Assembly: GCF_029852145.1 (NCBI RefSeq)
Contig: NC_079970.1
Span: 4,216,001-4,280,000 of the forward strand
Length of the DNA stretch: 64,000 nucleotides
Direction of reading: 5' to 3'
Source: Microplitis mediator
Lineage: Eukaryota > Arthropoda > Insecta > Hymenoptera > Braconidae
Shown here: piece after piece, positions 25,531-36,971 of the stretch
Layout of the letters: every line of letters starts with the position of its first letter
Position numbering within the stretch: the stretch's first letter is position 1
Notes under the pieces: model-generated
Told to the model about the DNA's origin: nothing
Seen by the model: only the letters and a program-made list of their open reading frames with translations
Databases searched by the model: none
Made by a program: the position numbers and the translations under genes

Positions 25531-25660
25531 TTTTAACACCGGTAAAGAATATCTACACCGGCGGCGGCGTTATTTTAACACCGGTACAGAATATTTATAC
25601 CGGTGGCGGCGTTATTTTAACACCGGTACAGAATATTTACACCGGTGGCGGCGTTACTTT
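25531..25660. repeat. Three tandem 43-bp units inside a MITE
   Basis: Each unit runs TTTTAACACCGGTAMAGAAT, then ATYTAYACCGGYGGCGGCGT. The three copies start at about 25531, 25573 and 25616 and differ at only a few positions. The other family A copy has a single such unit, so this is a local expansion. Confidence 0.9.
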
Positions 25661-25710
25661 CACACCGCTTTCGGGGGTAAATTTAACACCGATAATTTTA
25701 ACACCTACAC

Positions 25711-26577
25711 TAGGGTGGGCCGAAAATCCGCTTTTTTTAAATTTTCGATATTAATACCAAAAATATTATTCCTCGTACAAAAAAAAAATTTTTCGGAAAC
25801 CAAAAAAAATTTTAGGTCGATATCTTAGGCTCGCCAAATCCCGCTAAAGTTAGAAGTTGTTTAAAATTTTTTTTCCAACACATTTTGATCGGAAATTTAA
25901 TTCTCTACAAAAAAGGTCCTATAATAAAATCACGTAAAGTTGATAGTTACTCAGATAATTGCAATTTTGCTCTAAAAAATGAAATTTTTAAAGATATTGT
26001 TACTTTTTCAGGGTAAAAAATTAATTTTATCATAAAAATTTCGTAGGAAATTTAATTTTTTACAAAACAGACCTAATGAAAATTTATTCAAAGTTGATAG
26101 ATACAAAGAAAATAGCAATTCTTGGTGAAAACCACCAAATAACGAAAAATGTGACTATCTAAACATAAAATTGCCAGTTTCTGAATAACCATAAATTTTA
26201 AGTTTTTACCAGAAGGCCAATTTTGTAAGAAATTTGATTTTCAATGAAATTTATGTAATAAAATTCATATTTTACCCTGAAAAAGTGATAATATCTTGAA
26301 AAATTATATTTTTTAGAACAAAATTGCAATTATCTCAGTACCTATCAACTTTACGTTGTTTTATTATAGGAACTTTTATGTAGAGAATTAAATTTCCGAT
26401 CAAAATAAGTTGGAAAAAAATTTTTCAACAACTTCTAACTTTAACGGGATTCGGCGAGCCTAAGATTTCAACCTAAAATTTTTTTTGTTTTCCGAAAAAT
26501 TTTTTTTTTGTACAAAGAAAAATATTTTTGGTATTAATAATGAAAATTCAAAAAAAGCGTATTTTCGGCCCACCCTA
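25711..26577. mobile_element. hAT-type foldback element (867 bp) nested in family A
   Basis: Ends are TAGGGTGGGCCGAAAATCCG and ATTTTCGGCCCACCCTA, matching the hAT end pattern. The duplication ACCTACAC lies at 25703-25710 and 26578-26585. The arms are very long inverted repeats: CTTAGGCTCGCCAAATCCCG on the left and CGGGATTCGGCGAGCCTAAG on the right, with most of each ~400-bp half matching. No coding capacity. The uninterrupted counterpart of the target is visible near 11507-11535 in the other family A copy. Confidence 0.95.
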
Positions 26578-26624
26578 ACCTACACCGCTTGGACTTACCC
26601 CGGTGATTTTTTAGTGTATAGCTG

Positions 26625-26925
26625 CCATTTTTCGGAGCAGGTTAAGTTCCAGTGATCGACAAAATTCCTATTTTACCGATCACTGGATCTTCAGTCCGCG
26701 CCTAGCGCACAGAGACCTCCGATCAAGCTCAATGTATGGCTAAGCGGTCACCCAACCAAGTAGCAACCGTGCTCGGTGCTGCTTAACTTTGGTCCCACAC
26801 GAAAACATATATATGTGACATATATGCATCAATGTATCGGCTATATGGGACATATATGTTATTTATTAATTTTTTTGTGCGGGGTAATCGCCTGAGTCGG
26901 ACAAGAACCGATCGGCTGCCTCTAC
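26625..26925 (-). ncRNA. 5S rRNA-derived segment (SINE-like or 5S pseudogene), interrupted
   Basis: On the minus strand the block reads CGGTTCTTGTCCGA, then after a 90-bp insertion CCAAAGTTAAGCAGC, then CTACTTGGTTGGGTGACCGC. These correspond in order to the interior of eukaryotic 5S rRNA, including the box A-like and box C-like parts of its internal promoter. The 5' 20-25 nt of a normal 5S gene is not recognisable, and the sequence runs into an unrelated tail with a 10-bp hairpin (CCAGTGATCG, 26649-26686), so it is not a functional 5S gene. A 5S-headed SINE or a retroposed pseudogene are both possible. Poly-A/T sequence flanks the 5' side. Confidence 0.65.
26794..26883. mobile_element. Family F MITE, 90-bp copy inside the 5S-derived segment
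   Basis: Ends CCCACACGAAAACATATATA and TTTTTTTGTGCGGG form an inverted repeat, with GT on both sides (26792-26793 and 26884-26885). The interior is CATATATG-rich, like the two longer family F elements at 55068 and 57817. It separates the two halves of the 5S homology. Confidence 0.72.
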
Positions 26926-26929
26926 CCCT

Positions 26930-27592
<663 letters not shown>

Positions 27593-28594
27593 TTCTCAGA
27601 TATAAAGCGAAACAAAGTGATCACGCAAACGGTCGGAAAATAGACCCGTCTTTATAGCTGATGTCTGATTTTAAGGTAATTGGAATATTTTCACGCTTTA
27701 CAAGCTTAAAAATTTACACCGGAATTGCGTCATTTTCTCTTACAATTATTTCCTTACTTCAGTTTTTTATTTCAATAAATAATTTAATGACAATATTATA
27801 TTAAATAAATCAAATTTTGTAATAACAGTACACTTGGGTAAATAAACTAACAATATATTCTATCACATCTATTAACTGACAAGTAGTTTATGCATCCTAT
27901 TGTCTTCACAATGTATGGCATAGGAATCGATGACTCGTTTAACGATGCTTCAAACAATGGACATTGATGTTATACCTAGGAATAGGGATACACTGACAGT
28001 GCACATAGGATGTACATATCATAAACATATATACATATAATATATCATACAGTAATACATATGTGTACATATGTGAATCAAATAGTGTATCGATAAGTTG
28101 GTGGTTGTCTCGACTCGTCCTTGTCACAAACTGTTTCAAAGAAGAATAAATGCCACTGCGTCTCTTCTTCCTCTACTTTATTTTGTAGCTCTCGTCTCTG
28201 CTCGTTTATTTTCATACAACCGATCTCTTACATCACATAACATTACATTACCTTGCCTACCGATACCTCGACGTCTCGATGCCTTGTTGGTCTTACAACG
28301 AGGATTGCGTTTATTGACCGGGAATGAAAGTTCAAATTCAACTCATCTAGATATTTATATATATATAAAAATTTATTACCTCAAAAAATAATATCTAGAC
28401 ATGACTTTCCGTGTAAAAGAAAATTCGTTCTTAAAATTTTCCATAAAGGTTTCCTACAGGGAACTTGAAAATTTGAGTGAATGAATTTTTTGCTTCATTT
28501 CTATATGCTAGCGTTCTTTCAGAAGACTTGTCTGACACACCCGATTTTAAACGGCCATCGGATGCCTTTATTTTGATCGGGGTCACCGTCTACG
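27593..28594. other. Gene-free stretch with a GC-richer patch
   Basis: About 28095-28330 is GC-richer and carries a 97-codon plus-strand frame (28098-28391) with a hydrophobic N-terminal part. It lacks an ATG at the listed start, shows no domain and ends in AT-rich simple sequence. I do not call it a gene. Confidence 0.35.
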
Positions 28595-28690
28595 AAAATT
28601 GATCGAAAATCTAGACTCAGCTTCCTAAGCTCGAAATCCGCGGGAAGTTTTGGGGTTTTCCCGCAGGGTCAACCGTTTTTCAGATTTTTT
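28595..28690 (+). mobile_element. Repeat family D, terminal fragment (copy 4)
   Basis: CTTCCTAAGCTCGAAATCCG followed by CGGGAAGTTTTGGGGTTTTC and CCGCAGGGTCAACCGTTTTT corresponds to the right terminus of the 7.1-kb copy and to the inverted left terminus of the 44.3-kb copy. The remainder of the family is not recognised to the left, so this is a fragment. Confidence 0.7.
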
Positions 28691-29838
28691 ACTCTTGAAT
28701 TTTTCATCGATTCCAAAAATTATCAACTTCGAATTCAGCACTGTCTCGGATTTGGAAGTTCACTCTTATGTACTTTTTTTTTTATCTACTCAATGCGCAA
28801 TCTACGGGTTTAGAATCCGAAATATCAAATTTGATGATAAAAAAGTCGAAATAAATTTTTTAAAGGGTCCAAATTACCCTGCCAGCTAAAGTTACTCAAG
28901 TTGTCTTTACTTCTCACTGAAAGATATCAATTTAAAAAATAAATAAATAAAAACTGTAATTTTTCTTCGATTCCATTCAAAGCATTTCGTTAACTTTTTA
29001 AAAAGTATTTCAATTCAGATGTTTTTATATCTTCAATCGAAGTTAAACAGAAACTGAAAAGATAAAAATTCTTAAAGTTTATTTAGTATCTATTATATTT
29101 GAGTTAATATTATGAATAAAAAGACTATAACTAAAGATCGTTAGGTACTTTTATCACGTACTATTTATTGCCAAGTTCTTCAACGTTTTTCAATCCCCTC
29201 ATTAGGAGTTTATAGTCGTATGTACTTATTTATCCTCACCGTATATCTCGTTAACTTTTCTCGTACATCCATCGACTAATGCACATTTACTAGCAATCTA
29301 ATGTTCCAGTGCTATAAACATTAGCATTATAATTATATTTATATATACATGATGTTCGACAAAGTTGAGTCAGGTACTTTTGAAATAGGTCTTGGCAAAT
29401 AATTTGAGACTTTTAGTTAAACGTAAGACAGAAGAGAGTATTTAGTTTTAGCTTAGTTTGTAAACTGCAACAAGTTAACTCTTAAGTTTTCGTTAATCTC
29501 AAACTATTTTATTACATTATATACTTTCATTTTACTTACGTACACTTGTTTTAATGATTGCTTTTATTTGTATGTTAGAACTTGCTGAAGTCTGTTAACA
29601 TTTACATTTTCATCATCATCATAATTATCGTTATTATTATTATTATTCCTTTGTTTCTCAATCGGACTTTGAACTTATAAATTCACTGGATTATAGACTA
29701 AACTTACTATCGATTGTAATATATGTAGTATTGATTTAGGTTATCTAAACTATCAGGTTATCTAATACTGAAAACAATGAAAAAACAACAATAACGATAA
29801 TACGAAACAATTATTTTATAATTTATTATAACAGACGA
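28691..29838. other. AT-rich gene-free stretch
   Basis: No supported feature; the frame at 28650-28889 starts within the family D fragment and has no motif. Confidence 0.42.
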
Positions 29839-30275
29839 ATATTTTCGAGGAGAGAAAAAAAATTATGACGCTAAGGCAATAAATGACTTTTTCAAATTTC
29901 GATATTAGGTCCATTTTCCTTTAGTTTCAAAAGTTCATTGTTTGGCTGAATGTACTAAAAAATTGGCAAAAAAAGTTTTCATCAAATCTTCTCAGTTGGA
30001 AAAAATTCATGAGGCTAAAGCAAAAATTGGCCTTTTCAAATTTCGATATTAGGTCCATTTTTCTTCAAATTCATAAATATTTAGTTACAATTGATAATAA
30101 AAAATTTTTCTGCCTAAATGTACTTTTAGAAAGTTCGAAAAAAAAATTTCCTATCAAATATTTTCGAGGAGAATCGGAAAAAAATTATGAAGTTAAGGTA
30201 AAAATTGACTTACAAATTTCGGTGTCAGGACCATTTTCATTACCATCGAAAAAGAAAAATTTTCATAAAATATTT
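29839..30275. repeat. Tandem repeat, about three units of 150-170 bp
   Basis: Units start near 29839, 29989 and 30162. Each has a TTTTCGAGGAGA- or TTCTCAGTTGGA-like head, an A-run, ATTATGACGCTAAGGC or a variant, then TTTCAAATTTCGATATTAGG (or TTTCGGTGTCAGG) and TCCATTTTCNTT. The first two share the 20-base core exactly. The 98-codon frame at 30009-30305 reads through units two and three, while the first unit is closed by stops in that register, so coding is doubtful. Confidence 0.82.
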
Positions 30276-30305
30276 CCGACCAAATTTAAACATACGTTAA
30301 TTTGA

Positions 30306-32862
30306 ATATAAATCTAATAATAGAAGTATAAAAAAAGTGTTTTAATTTGAAGTCTCAAAAGCCAAAGCTTCCCCTTATTCTTCTGCATGTCCATTTTTAG
30401 TGATTGGACTATTGTCTTCCTAAACTGTCACGAAACTAAAATAAGGAGGGGGTAAGTTACAACAAAAGAATTTTCAAACATTAGAGCTGCAGTTTCGAAG
30501 CAGCCGTCGTACAATTAACATCAGGGTGACTTAACATTAAATAATAAATAAACTAAATACTAAATCTACATATCGCGTGTTTAATTATCAGCTTCATTAC
30601 TATGACTAATGACTATGGGTATTAACATTTGTAAGTATCTTATTATTTATTAATTATATACACAATGACGTCTTCGAAAATTTATATACCATGAAGATAT
30701 TATTACTGGTTTTATAAAGGCTTAGGTTATCTAAACCAATAACGTTGCCATGTTTAACTATTTATGTTTATCATCATTATTATTTTTATTTTTTACTCAA
30801 TATCTTCGAGCTCCATTGAGTTTTATTCTTTAGCGACTAGACGTTCATCGATCGTGTGACACTTGAGATTATCTGTGTAAGGTGATCTTGAGCACAAAAC
30901 AACTTTAAGATGCGTACTTGAAGCTCTACTTTATTTCTCTGCATAAAATTATTTTTTTTTCTTCTCGTTATTATTACAACTTTTTTTTACTGTCACTAAC
31001 TATAAAGCTCGTTATAATTTCTAGGTCACGCGTTAAATTTATCAGATTCTTATAGATTTGATGTGTACACACTAATGTGCAATATTTATCACAAGATTAC
31101 ACATGATTACCGTTAATAGATAACAATCCGTAATTTCTATTTTTTTTTATCTTTTCAAGTAATTAAATAAAATTATTTAAATTTGATAATTGACGTAAAT
31201 TTAATCATTTTTTTTAGACTCCTTTTCTTTGTGAGCTTCAAATTTTCCCTTTCTCTTTGTATGTCACTCATAAAGATTTTACGTAATTATACAACAACTG
31301 AGCTGGTTTGCTTGCTTTTGATTTTGATACACTTGAACGTTAAACTTTAATTACCAATGCCGCGATAATTGCCGACGTTAATTTCTCTCAAACGTTTTTG
31401 ACTTTCAAAGCTTTAGTAAATGAGTCTTTAGCATTAACAAAAAAAAAAAAAAATTTAATCGAATAAAAATAAAATCTTTTCATTGATAAAATCCAAATTA
31501 ATTACTTAGTAAGTTCATTACTTTGTTCTCAGTTAAATAAGAAATTTTTTGTAGAAATGTCAAAGCGACCTATTTAGGGCCACGGATTTTTTTTTACGGT
31601 TTTAGACTATTTATTTTTATTCAATAGCTTATTTGACTCGGCAGATTCAATAAAAAAAATATATATATTGCAAAATTTAAATTTTCTGTGAGTTTTAAAA
31701 CTGAAAATCGCCCCGGGGTTTAAAAGTGATTTTTCTATCGTTTCCACTATTCAAACTTCAGTAACTAATTCAAAATTCAAGATTTTGTATCATTTTTTTA
31801 TTCTTATCAATTTAAGTTGAATAAAATTTTGAAATTTTTTATGTACCTGAAGATCGGAACGTTTTTCACGCAACGAAAATGAAAATAATTCATAAAATTT
31901 GTTTTTAATGGCGAATTTAGGGGTAGTTGGGGGTGGCCTGTCATTTTCGGGTGACGAGCGAAACATTTCCGAAATCTAGATCCAGTAGATTTTTTACTTT
32001 TTATTTCTTTTTTCTTATTTTCCTTCCGATCTTCGAGTACATAATTTATTCGGAAACTTTCTGTAGTAAATTCAAAAAAATCTTAAAATAAAAAATTTTG
32101 AAAACTGTATTTAAATTTTCCAATAGTAATCATCAAAGATTCTTAATGACAATCATCACCATTGAATTCTTAGTGTAAACTACAGATAAATAAGTAAATA
32201 AATAATACTAATGACATAGGAATGAATGAGGTAGACTATTATTATTTATTATAGACAAGTACAATACACAAGTGTATTACACGAGTAAGCAATTAAGATA
32301 GCCGGAGAAGGAATAGTTGTCAGTAGCTTCCTGTAACTCGTATGTCCGCGTTCCACACTTGTAAAGCCCACAGGAACATAAGTGATAGTATCTCGTAAAT
32401 AAAAATAAAAATAAAAATATATAAGATAAAAGATATAAGACTGAGGCGCGAGAATGGAGGAGAGATGCTCGTGTGTGTACAAAGAGAGAGGCGGGACAAG
32501 TTGTGTTAGTTGATCGAGTGATCGTATATAAATCGACTCATTATATCAACTTGGAGGTATCGATTATTATCGTTCACTTATGTCGATTTATCGGGCGCGA
32601 TACTGCGTTTGATGCTCGTACCTTTGACGCCACAATATGTCTGCAAATATATATACATATACAAATATAAATAATTATTTTTCTCCTCGTTTATGAATAT
32701 CTCTATCTCTATCATTATCATTTATTTTTTATCACCTGATTTGTTGTAGAAAAATATTCATAATTTTTATTATTTATTTAAAGTTTTGATAAATAATTTA
32801 TAATTTAATTTTTTGATGGACATTTAGTAACTTATTTATATATACATATATATTTATATATA
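30306..32862. other. AT-rich gene-free stretch
   Basis: About 2.5 kb without a supported feature. There is an A-run at 31440-31453 and an AAATA tract at about 32397-32420. The frames at 32249-32482 and 32473-32670 show no recognisable protein. Confidence 0.45.
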
Positions 32863-33279
32863 CACTTATCCAAAAAATTAAAGGAACACTAAACTTTTAT
32901 AAATTTTTTGAGCCACTTTTTCTGCGGAATCATAAAAAGTAGCTGGAGACAAAATTTTTCTAAATTTTTTGGTCTACGAGGCCGGGAAAATTTTTTTCAG
33001 AAAAATCAATTCATGGGTCGTTTAGGAAATTTATTCAGCTACAATTTGCTGTTTGTTTGTTTCTTTGTACGACAATTTGCTACTGAGATATCAGCCTTCA
33101 AATAAAAAAGGATCTTTTTGTCTTTAATTCTCGATATCTCAGTAACTAAAACTAGACATTTCAAGCTTCAATTTGCTTTTTTTATTTTTTCGATAGATCA
33201 TTTTTCACGAAAATGCAGCCTTTCAAAAATCACTAAAAAATTTATAAAATTTTCTTGTTCCTTTAATTTTTTATAAGTG
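32863..33279. mobile_element. Tc1/mariner-type MITE, ends CACTTATCCAAAAAATTAAA
   Basis: A 417-bp element with inverted ends of about 27 bp (left CACTTATCCAAAAAATTAAA then GGAACA; right TGTTCCTTTAATTTTTTATA then AGTG) and TA on both sides. The interior shows further inverted similarity (GAGATATCAGCC/CTCGATATCTCAG around 33083-33140). The frame at 32908-33105 lies in it and has no transposase signature. Confidence 0.92.
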
Positions 33280-33281
33280 TA

Positions 33282-34921
33282 TATGAAATTTAAAAATAAT
33301 AATCATCTGCTTCTAAGCAGTTATTATTTCTCGATAATCAAAACCCTTCACGTGATATTACTGTGTCGTTATCGTGACGTCGTCATGATTAAAAACCTTT
33401 ATTTAAATGTATTTGACAATCGTAAATGTGACAGTCTTCTGAGAACTGATTAATTTTATTTTTTTTTTGACGTGATTTCTTTTTCTTATCTATTCTATAT
33501 TTTTATTTTATTTCCACTGGTGATCTCTTTACTGAATATATATGTGTGTGTATTTTTATATGAATAGTAGTGAAATATACGAATTTTTGTTTGACATTTT
33601 TCCACCTACTGAATTCTCTGAAGTAACTGAAAGCTAAGAAATATATAGTCTAGAGATTCCGTCTTCATCTCATGAGACTTTCTAGCATTTATCTCCGATA
33701 TATTTCTCCTCGCAATTTCATACCTCGAATATTTTTACTTCACATCATTTATTTAAAAGTTATACTGTAGCAATTTTTTCTCATACCCTCTACCCTTTCA
33801 CACTTTGTTGGTTTGTGTATGAAAAATAATATTTTAAGTTTTATATCATAAATTTATTTTTTAAATTTGAAAATTTTTATTTTCTGCCAATTAAGAGTAA
33901 TGGCAGTACAGAGTGAATTTTACGGTATTTCTTTTAAAATAAACTCGAGGTATTTTCCTCTAAATAACGTACATTTCTTACGAGCAAGTCACGAAATTTA
34001 TTTTTCGAGTCAATCAATTTAACCAGCAGAAATACTACCAGCAGTTGGAGCAAAAATAGTGCAAGTAGTAGTAGCTGTTCTTTGTCAGACGTGAAAATTG
34101 GTTGGATTTGAAGGCATGTCTAGGAAATAAAATAAATAAAACTCAAGTATAAGAAAAGAAAAGAACAGAAAGGAAACAAAAAATAAAAATAAATGTGCAT
34201 CAAAGAATAAACCGGAAGTGACGTATGATGTAGTCCGCTGACGTTAAAAAGGGAAGCTGTTGGTGGTTTTCATGACTGCTCGTTTCCTCTCTGGTTTATT
34301 TAGTATTTGTAAAGTATGAGATATGAGTATAAGTATGAGTATGTGGCGTCTGTTATCTTTAATTATTATGTTTCTTTTTTTTTTTTTTTTATTAAAAATA
34401 ACAGACAACATACGACAGCTTGATTAAATTTTTAAATTTAAAATCTATAATAATTAATTTTGAAATTAATTTTATTATTGTAATTTAATCGGATAAGTGA
34501 TTATAAATATTCAAGGTCACGCGAATAAAATGAATCATTGTCTCGATCGTTTCTATGCCGATAAAGTGACAATTATTGTCTGACGTCGGACGTAAACAAT
34601 CAGCTATCACGCATTAATAACACTATTTGCAGTCAGTAAGGAGACATCCAAATGCTTATAGTCAAGAGAATATTAAGCAGAATTTAACTGCGTGCAGGCA
34701 CGCGTCAACACGCGACACTTAAACTTTTTTTTTCTTACAAAAGAATTAAATTTTTTTATCACTTTAATGTTTATTAAGTCGACAATTTGAATAAATTTAG
34801 TTTTTTAATCAGACTCTTTTATAGACAATTGGTTTTTATTTTTTTTTAAATTTATATTATCAAGGAGCGAAAAAAAAAGAGACGGTAAACAGTTTAAATT
34901 TAAATCTTCATCTAAATCTGG
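33282..34921. other. AT-rich gene-free stretch
   Basis: No gene recognised. A T-run lies at about 34375-34391. A mildly GC-richer patch at 34190-34290 has no frame. Confidence 0.45.
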
Positions 34922-34929
34922 ATTCTAGC

Positions 34930-35138
34930 ACGATCCTGAAACTAGCAGGCAATTAAAAATTTTTGGATTTTTTTTTGAACAATTAAATTTGAAGAAAAAA
35001 AAACTAAACATGTGCACATGTAGAAAATTTAAAAGACTACAAGTGCAATTTTTTTTCATGATTTATCGTTTTTTTAAAAAATTTTTGCTTTTTTAAAAAA
35101 TCAAAAAATTATCAGACGTTGGCTAATTCCAGTATCAT
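34930..35138 (+). mobile_element. MITE family C, copy 4
   Basis: A 209-bp element from ACGATCCTGAAACTAGCAGG to TTCCAGTATCAT with the landmark TGCACATGTAGAAAAT. Its 8-bp duplication ATTCTAGC is intact on the left (34922-34929). The right copy is split, ATTC at 35139-35142 and TAGC at 35354-35357, by the insertion of the next element. Confidence 0.9.
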
Positions 35139-35142
35139 ATTC

Positions 35143-35344
35143 ATGATACTGAAGTTAGCCGACGTCAAATAATTTTTGAATTTTTTTTTAAATATAAATA
35201 ATAAAAAAAAAATATTTTGAAAAATTGAACATATAGTGTTTTGAATTTTCTACATGTGCATTTTTTTATTTTTTTTTTTTTCTCATAAATTTGTTCTAAA
35301 AAAAAATCCTAAAATTATTAATTATCTGTTAACTTCAGGATCAT
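35143..35344 (-). mobile_element. MITE family C, copy 5, inserted into the end of copy 4
   Basis: A 202-bp element in opposite orientation (ATGATACTGAAGTTAGCCGA to CTTCAGGATCAT; the landmark reads TTTTCTACATGTGCA). The 9-bp duplication ATCATATTC at 35134-35142 and 35345-35353 spans the last five bases of copy 4 and four bases of its flank. The two copies form an inverted pair of about 200-bp arms. Confidence 0.93.
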
Positions 35345-35357
35345 ATCATATTCTAGC

Positions 35358-36540
35358 TCGTATTTAAAAATGATAAGACAAATATTCAGTTGTCATAAAT
35401 TTAATTTTTTTTTTAAATAATTTTGCGTATCTTGTTTTGCTCCTCGATATATTTTTTAAAAATAAAATTAAATGTATTAATAAATCGATAAAAAGTCTCG
35501 ATGAGTTTATATAATTAACTGCACGCAAAATATTCGTGTTAGAAACCAATAAAAATATTTATAAATATATAAATATAAAAATGATAAATACATTAAATGG
35601 TTTTTTATCACGATAGGAAATTGTCGTTTCGGGGTGAATAAAAGGACTTTATAATCCTTTTTAACTTTAATGTCTCCACAAGCATTTTGATTTTATAAGA
35701 TACTTAACTCACTTTTTTTTATCTTTATATAACTTTAATTTACCTTCGCGGTATTATTATTATTATTTTATTTTATATTTTTACTGCTATTTGTACAGAA
35801 ATGGAATAACTTAGATCGCGGTAGTTTTTAAAAATAAAAATTTATAGTTTCTTATTCTCCTCGCGATTTTGTCCGTGGCACGAAGAAGTTAAATGAGGAT
35901 TTATGTGCGCTTAAAGGCAAGAGCCTGAATGTACCGAGAAAGAAGTGTAAAGAAAACGTTAGTGACAAACAGAGAGTAAAGAAGGATAACGCGTTTGTCA
36001 CTTCATCTTGGCGCGGTGAAGGAAAACTCGGATTTATCATCGCCCGAAGGAGTAGTCACCAACTTTGCGTGTGAGGAAAAGAGAAAAGGGAAAAAAGGTT
36101 TTACCTCAGAGCTTTTCTCTCATTTTCTCTTTGCTCAGAGTATACATCGCAATATCGATTACTTTCTTGCGTAAATATAGAATGAGAGCTTGAAAAAACA
36201 AATTTATATTTTTTAAACTATGAAAATTTACGTAATGAGAATTTTATCATTTTATTTATTCTATAAATTCTTTAATTACAAATTTTAATTACAATTACAA
36301 TCATAATAATTTTTAATTTAATTACTTCAAAAAGTAAGTCAATACAATTCAAGGCTGTCTGCATTAATTGTTACATTTATTTTTTTAACTTATATACAAA
36401 TTATTCTCTTGTTACAAAAGTTTCAAATGAACTGATAAATTTATCATTTTATAAATAACTTTTTTAACTAATTTTGAGTGCCCATCCCAATTAATTTTCA
36501 TTAAAAAAATATCGACTACCCGTTTCCTCAATTTTAATTA
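35358..36540. other. AT-rich stretch with a GC-richer patch
   Basis: About 35855-36065 is GC-richer (GCGCGGTGAAGG, TCGCCCGAAGGAG) with a 62-codon minus-strand frame of no recognised family. It may be a conserved or regulatory segment. Confidence 0.35.
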
Positions 36541-36548
36541 CAATTTTT

Positions 36549-36747
36549 GATACTGAAATTAGCCGGCGTTTAATAATTTTTGGATTTTTTTAAAAACAAT
36601 AAATTTAAAAAAAATATATTTCAAAAAATTGCACCTATAGTTTTTTTAATTGTCTACATGTGCATATTTTTAGTTTTTTTTTTTTAAATTAAATCATTGA
36701 AAAAAAAATTCAAAGACTGTTGAATTGTCTGCTAACTTCAGGATCAT
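36549..36747 (-). mobile_element. MITE family C, copy 6
   Basis: TGATACTGAAATTAGCCGGC to CTTCAGGATCAT, with the inverted landmark TGTCTACATGTGCATATT. The probable duplication is CAATTTTT (36541-36548 and 36748-36755), though the T-run makes the exact boundary ambiguous by one or two bases. Confidence 0.85.
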
Positions 36748-36971
36748 CAATTTTTTACCCTCGTTCCAAAAATCTAGAATTTACTTTTAAATATATTTCT
36801 CTATATTTTTCATTTTTATCAATGATAGCATTCCTAAGCCTTAAATTCATACTCTACATAAAATTTGTTTTTCCATAAAAGCTGAGATTCTTGCCGACAT
36901 TGAAAAAAAAATGTATTTCAATGTCGAATTTCTAAACAATCAGTTCACTCGTTAGCTTGTGTTCCATTACA

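Larger units (their letters stand above)
25206..26616. mobile_element. MITE family A, copy 2 (interrupted)
   Basis: TA-flanked, with ends CACTGTAAAAAGAGCGGTGT and GGTGATTTTTTAGTG. It carries the same ACACCGGTGT/TTTAACACC arms as the copy at 11477. A triplicated 43-bp unit (25531-25660) lies in the left half. An 867-bp hAT-type foldback is inserted at 25711, so the original element was about 536 bp. Overlapping frames at 25047-25361 and 25225-25437 read through it and are not genes. Confidence 0.9.

Noticed and set aside
28098..28391. 97-codon frame with a hydrophobic N-terminal half, resembling a secreted protein
   Set aside because: The start codon is not ATG, no homologous motif is seen and the C-terminus reads a TATATA tract; kept only as a GC-richer patch.
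30009..30305. 98-codon frame over the 160-bp tandem repeat
   Set aside because: The first repeat unit is closed by stops in the same register, so the frame is probably fortuitous.
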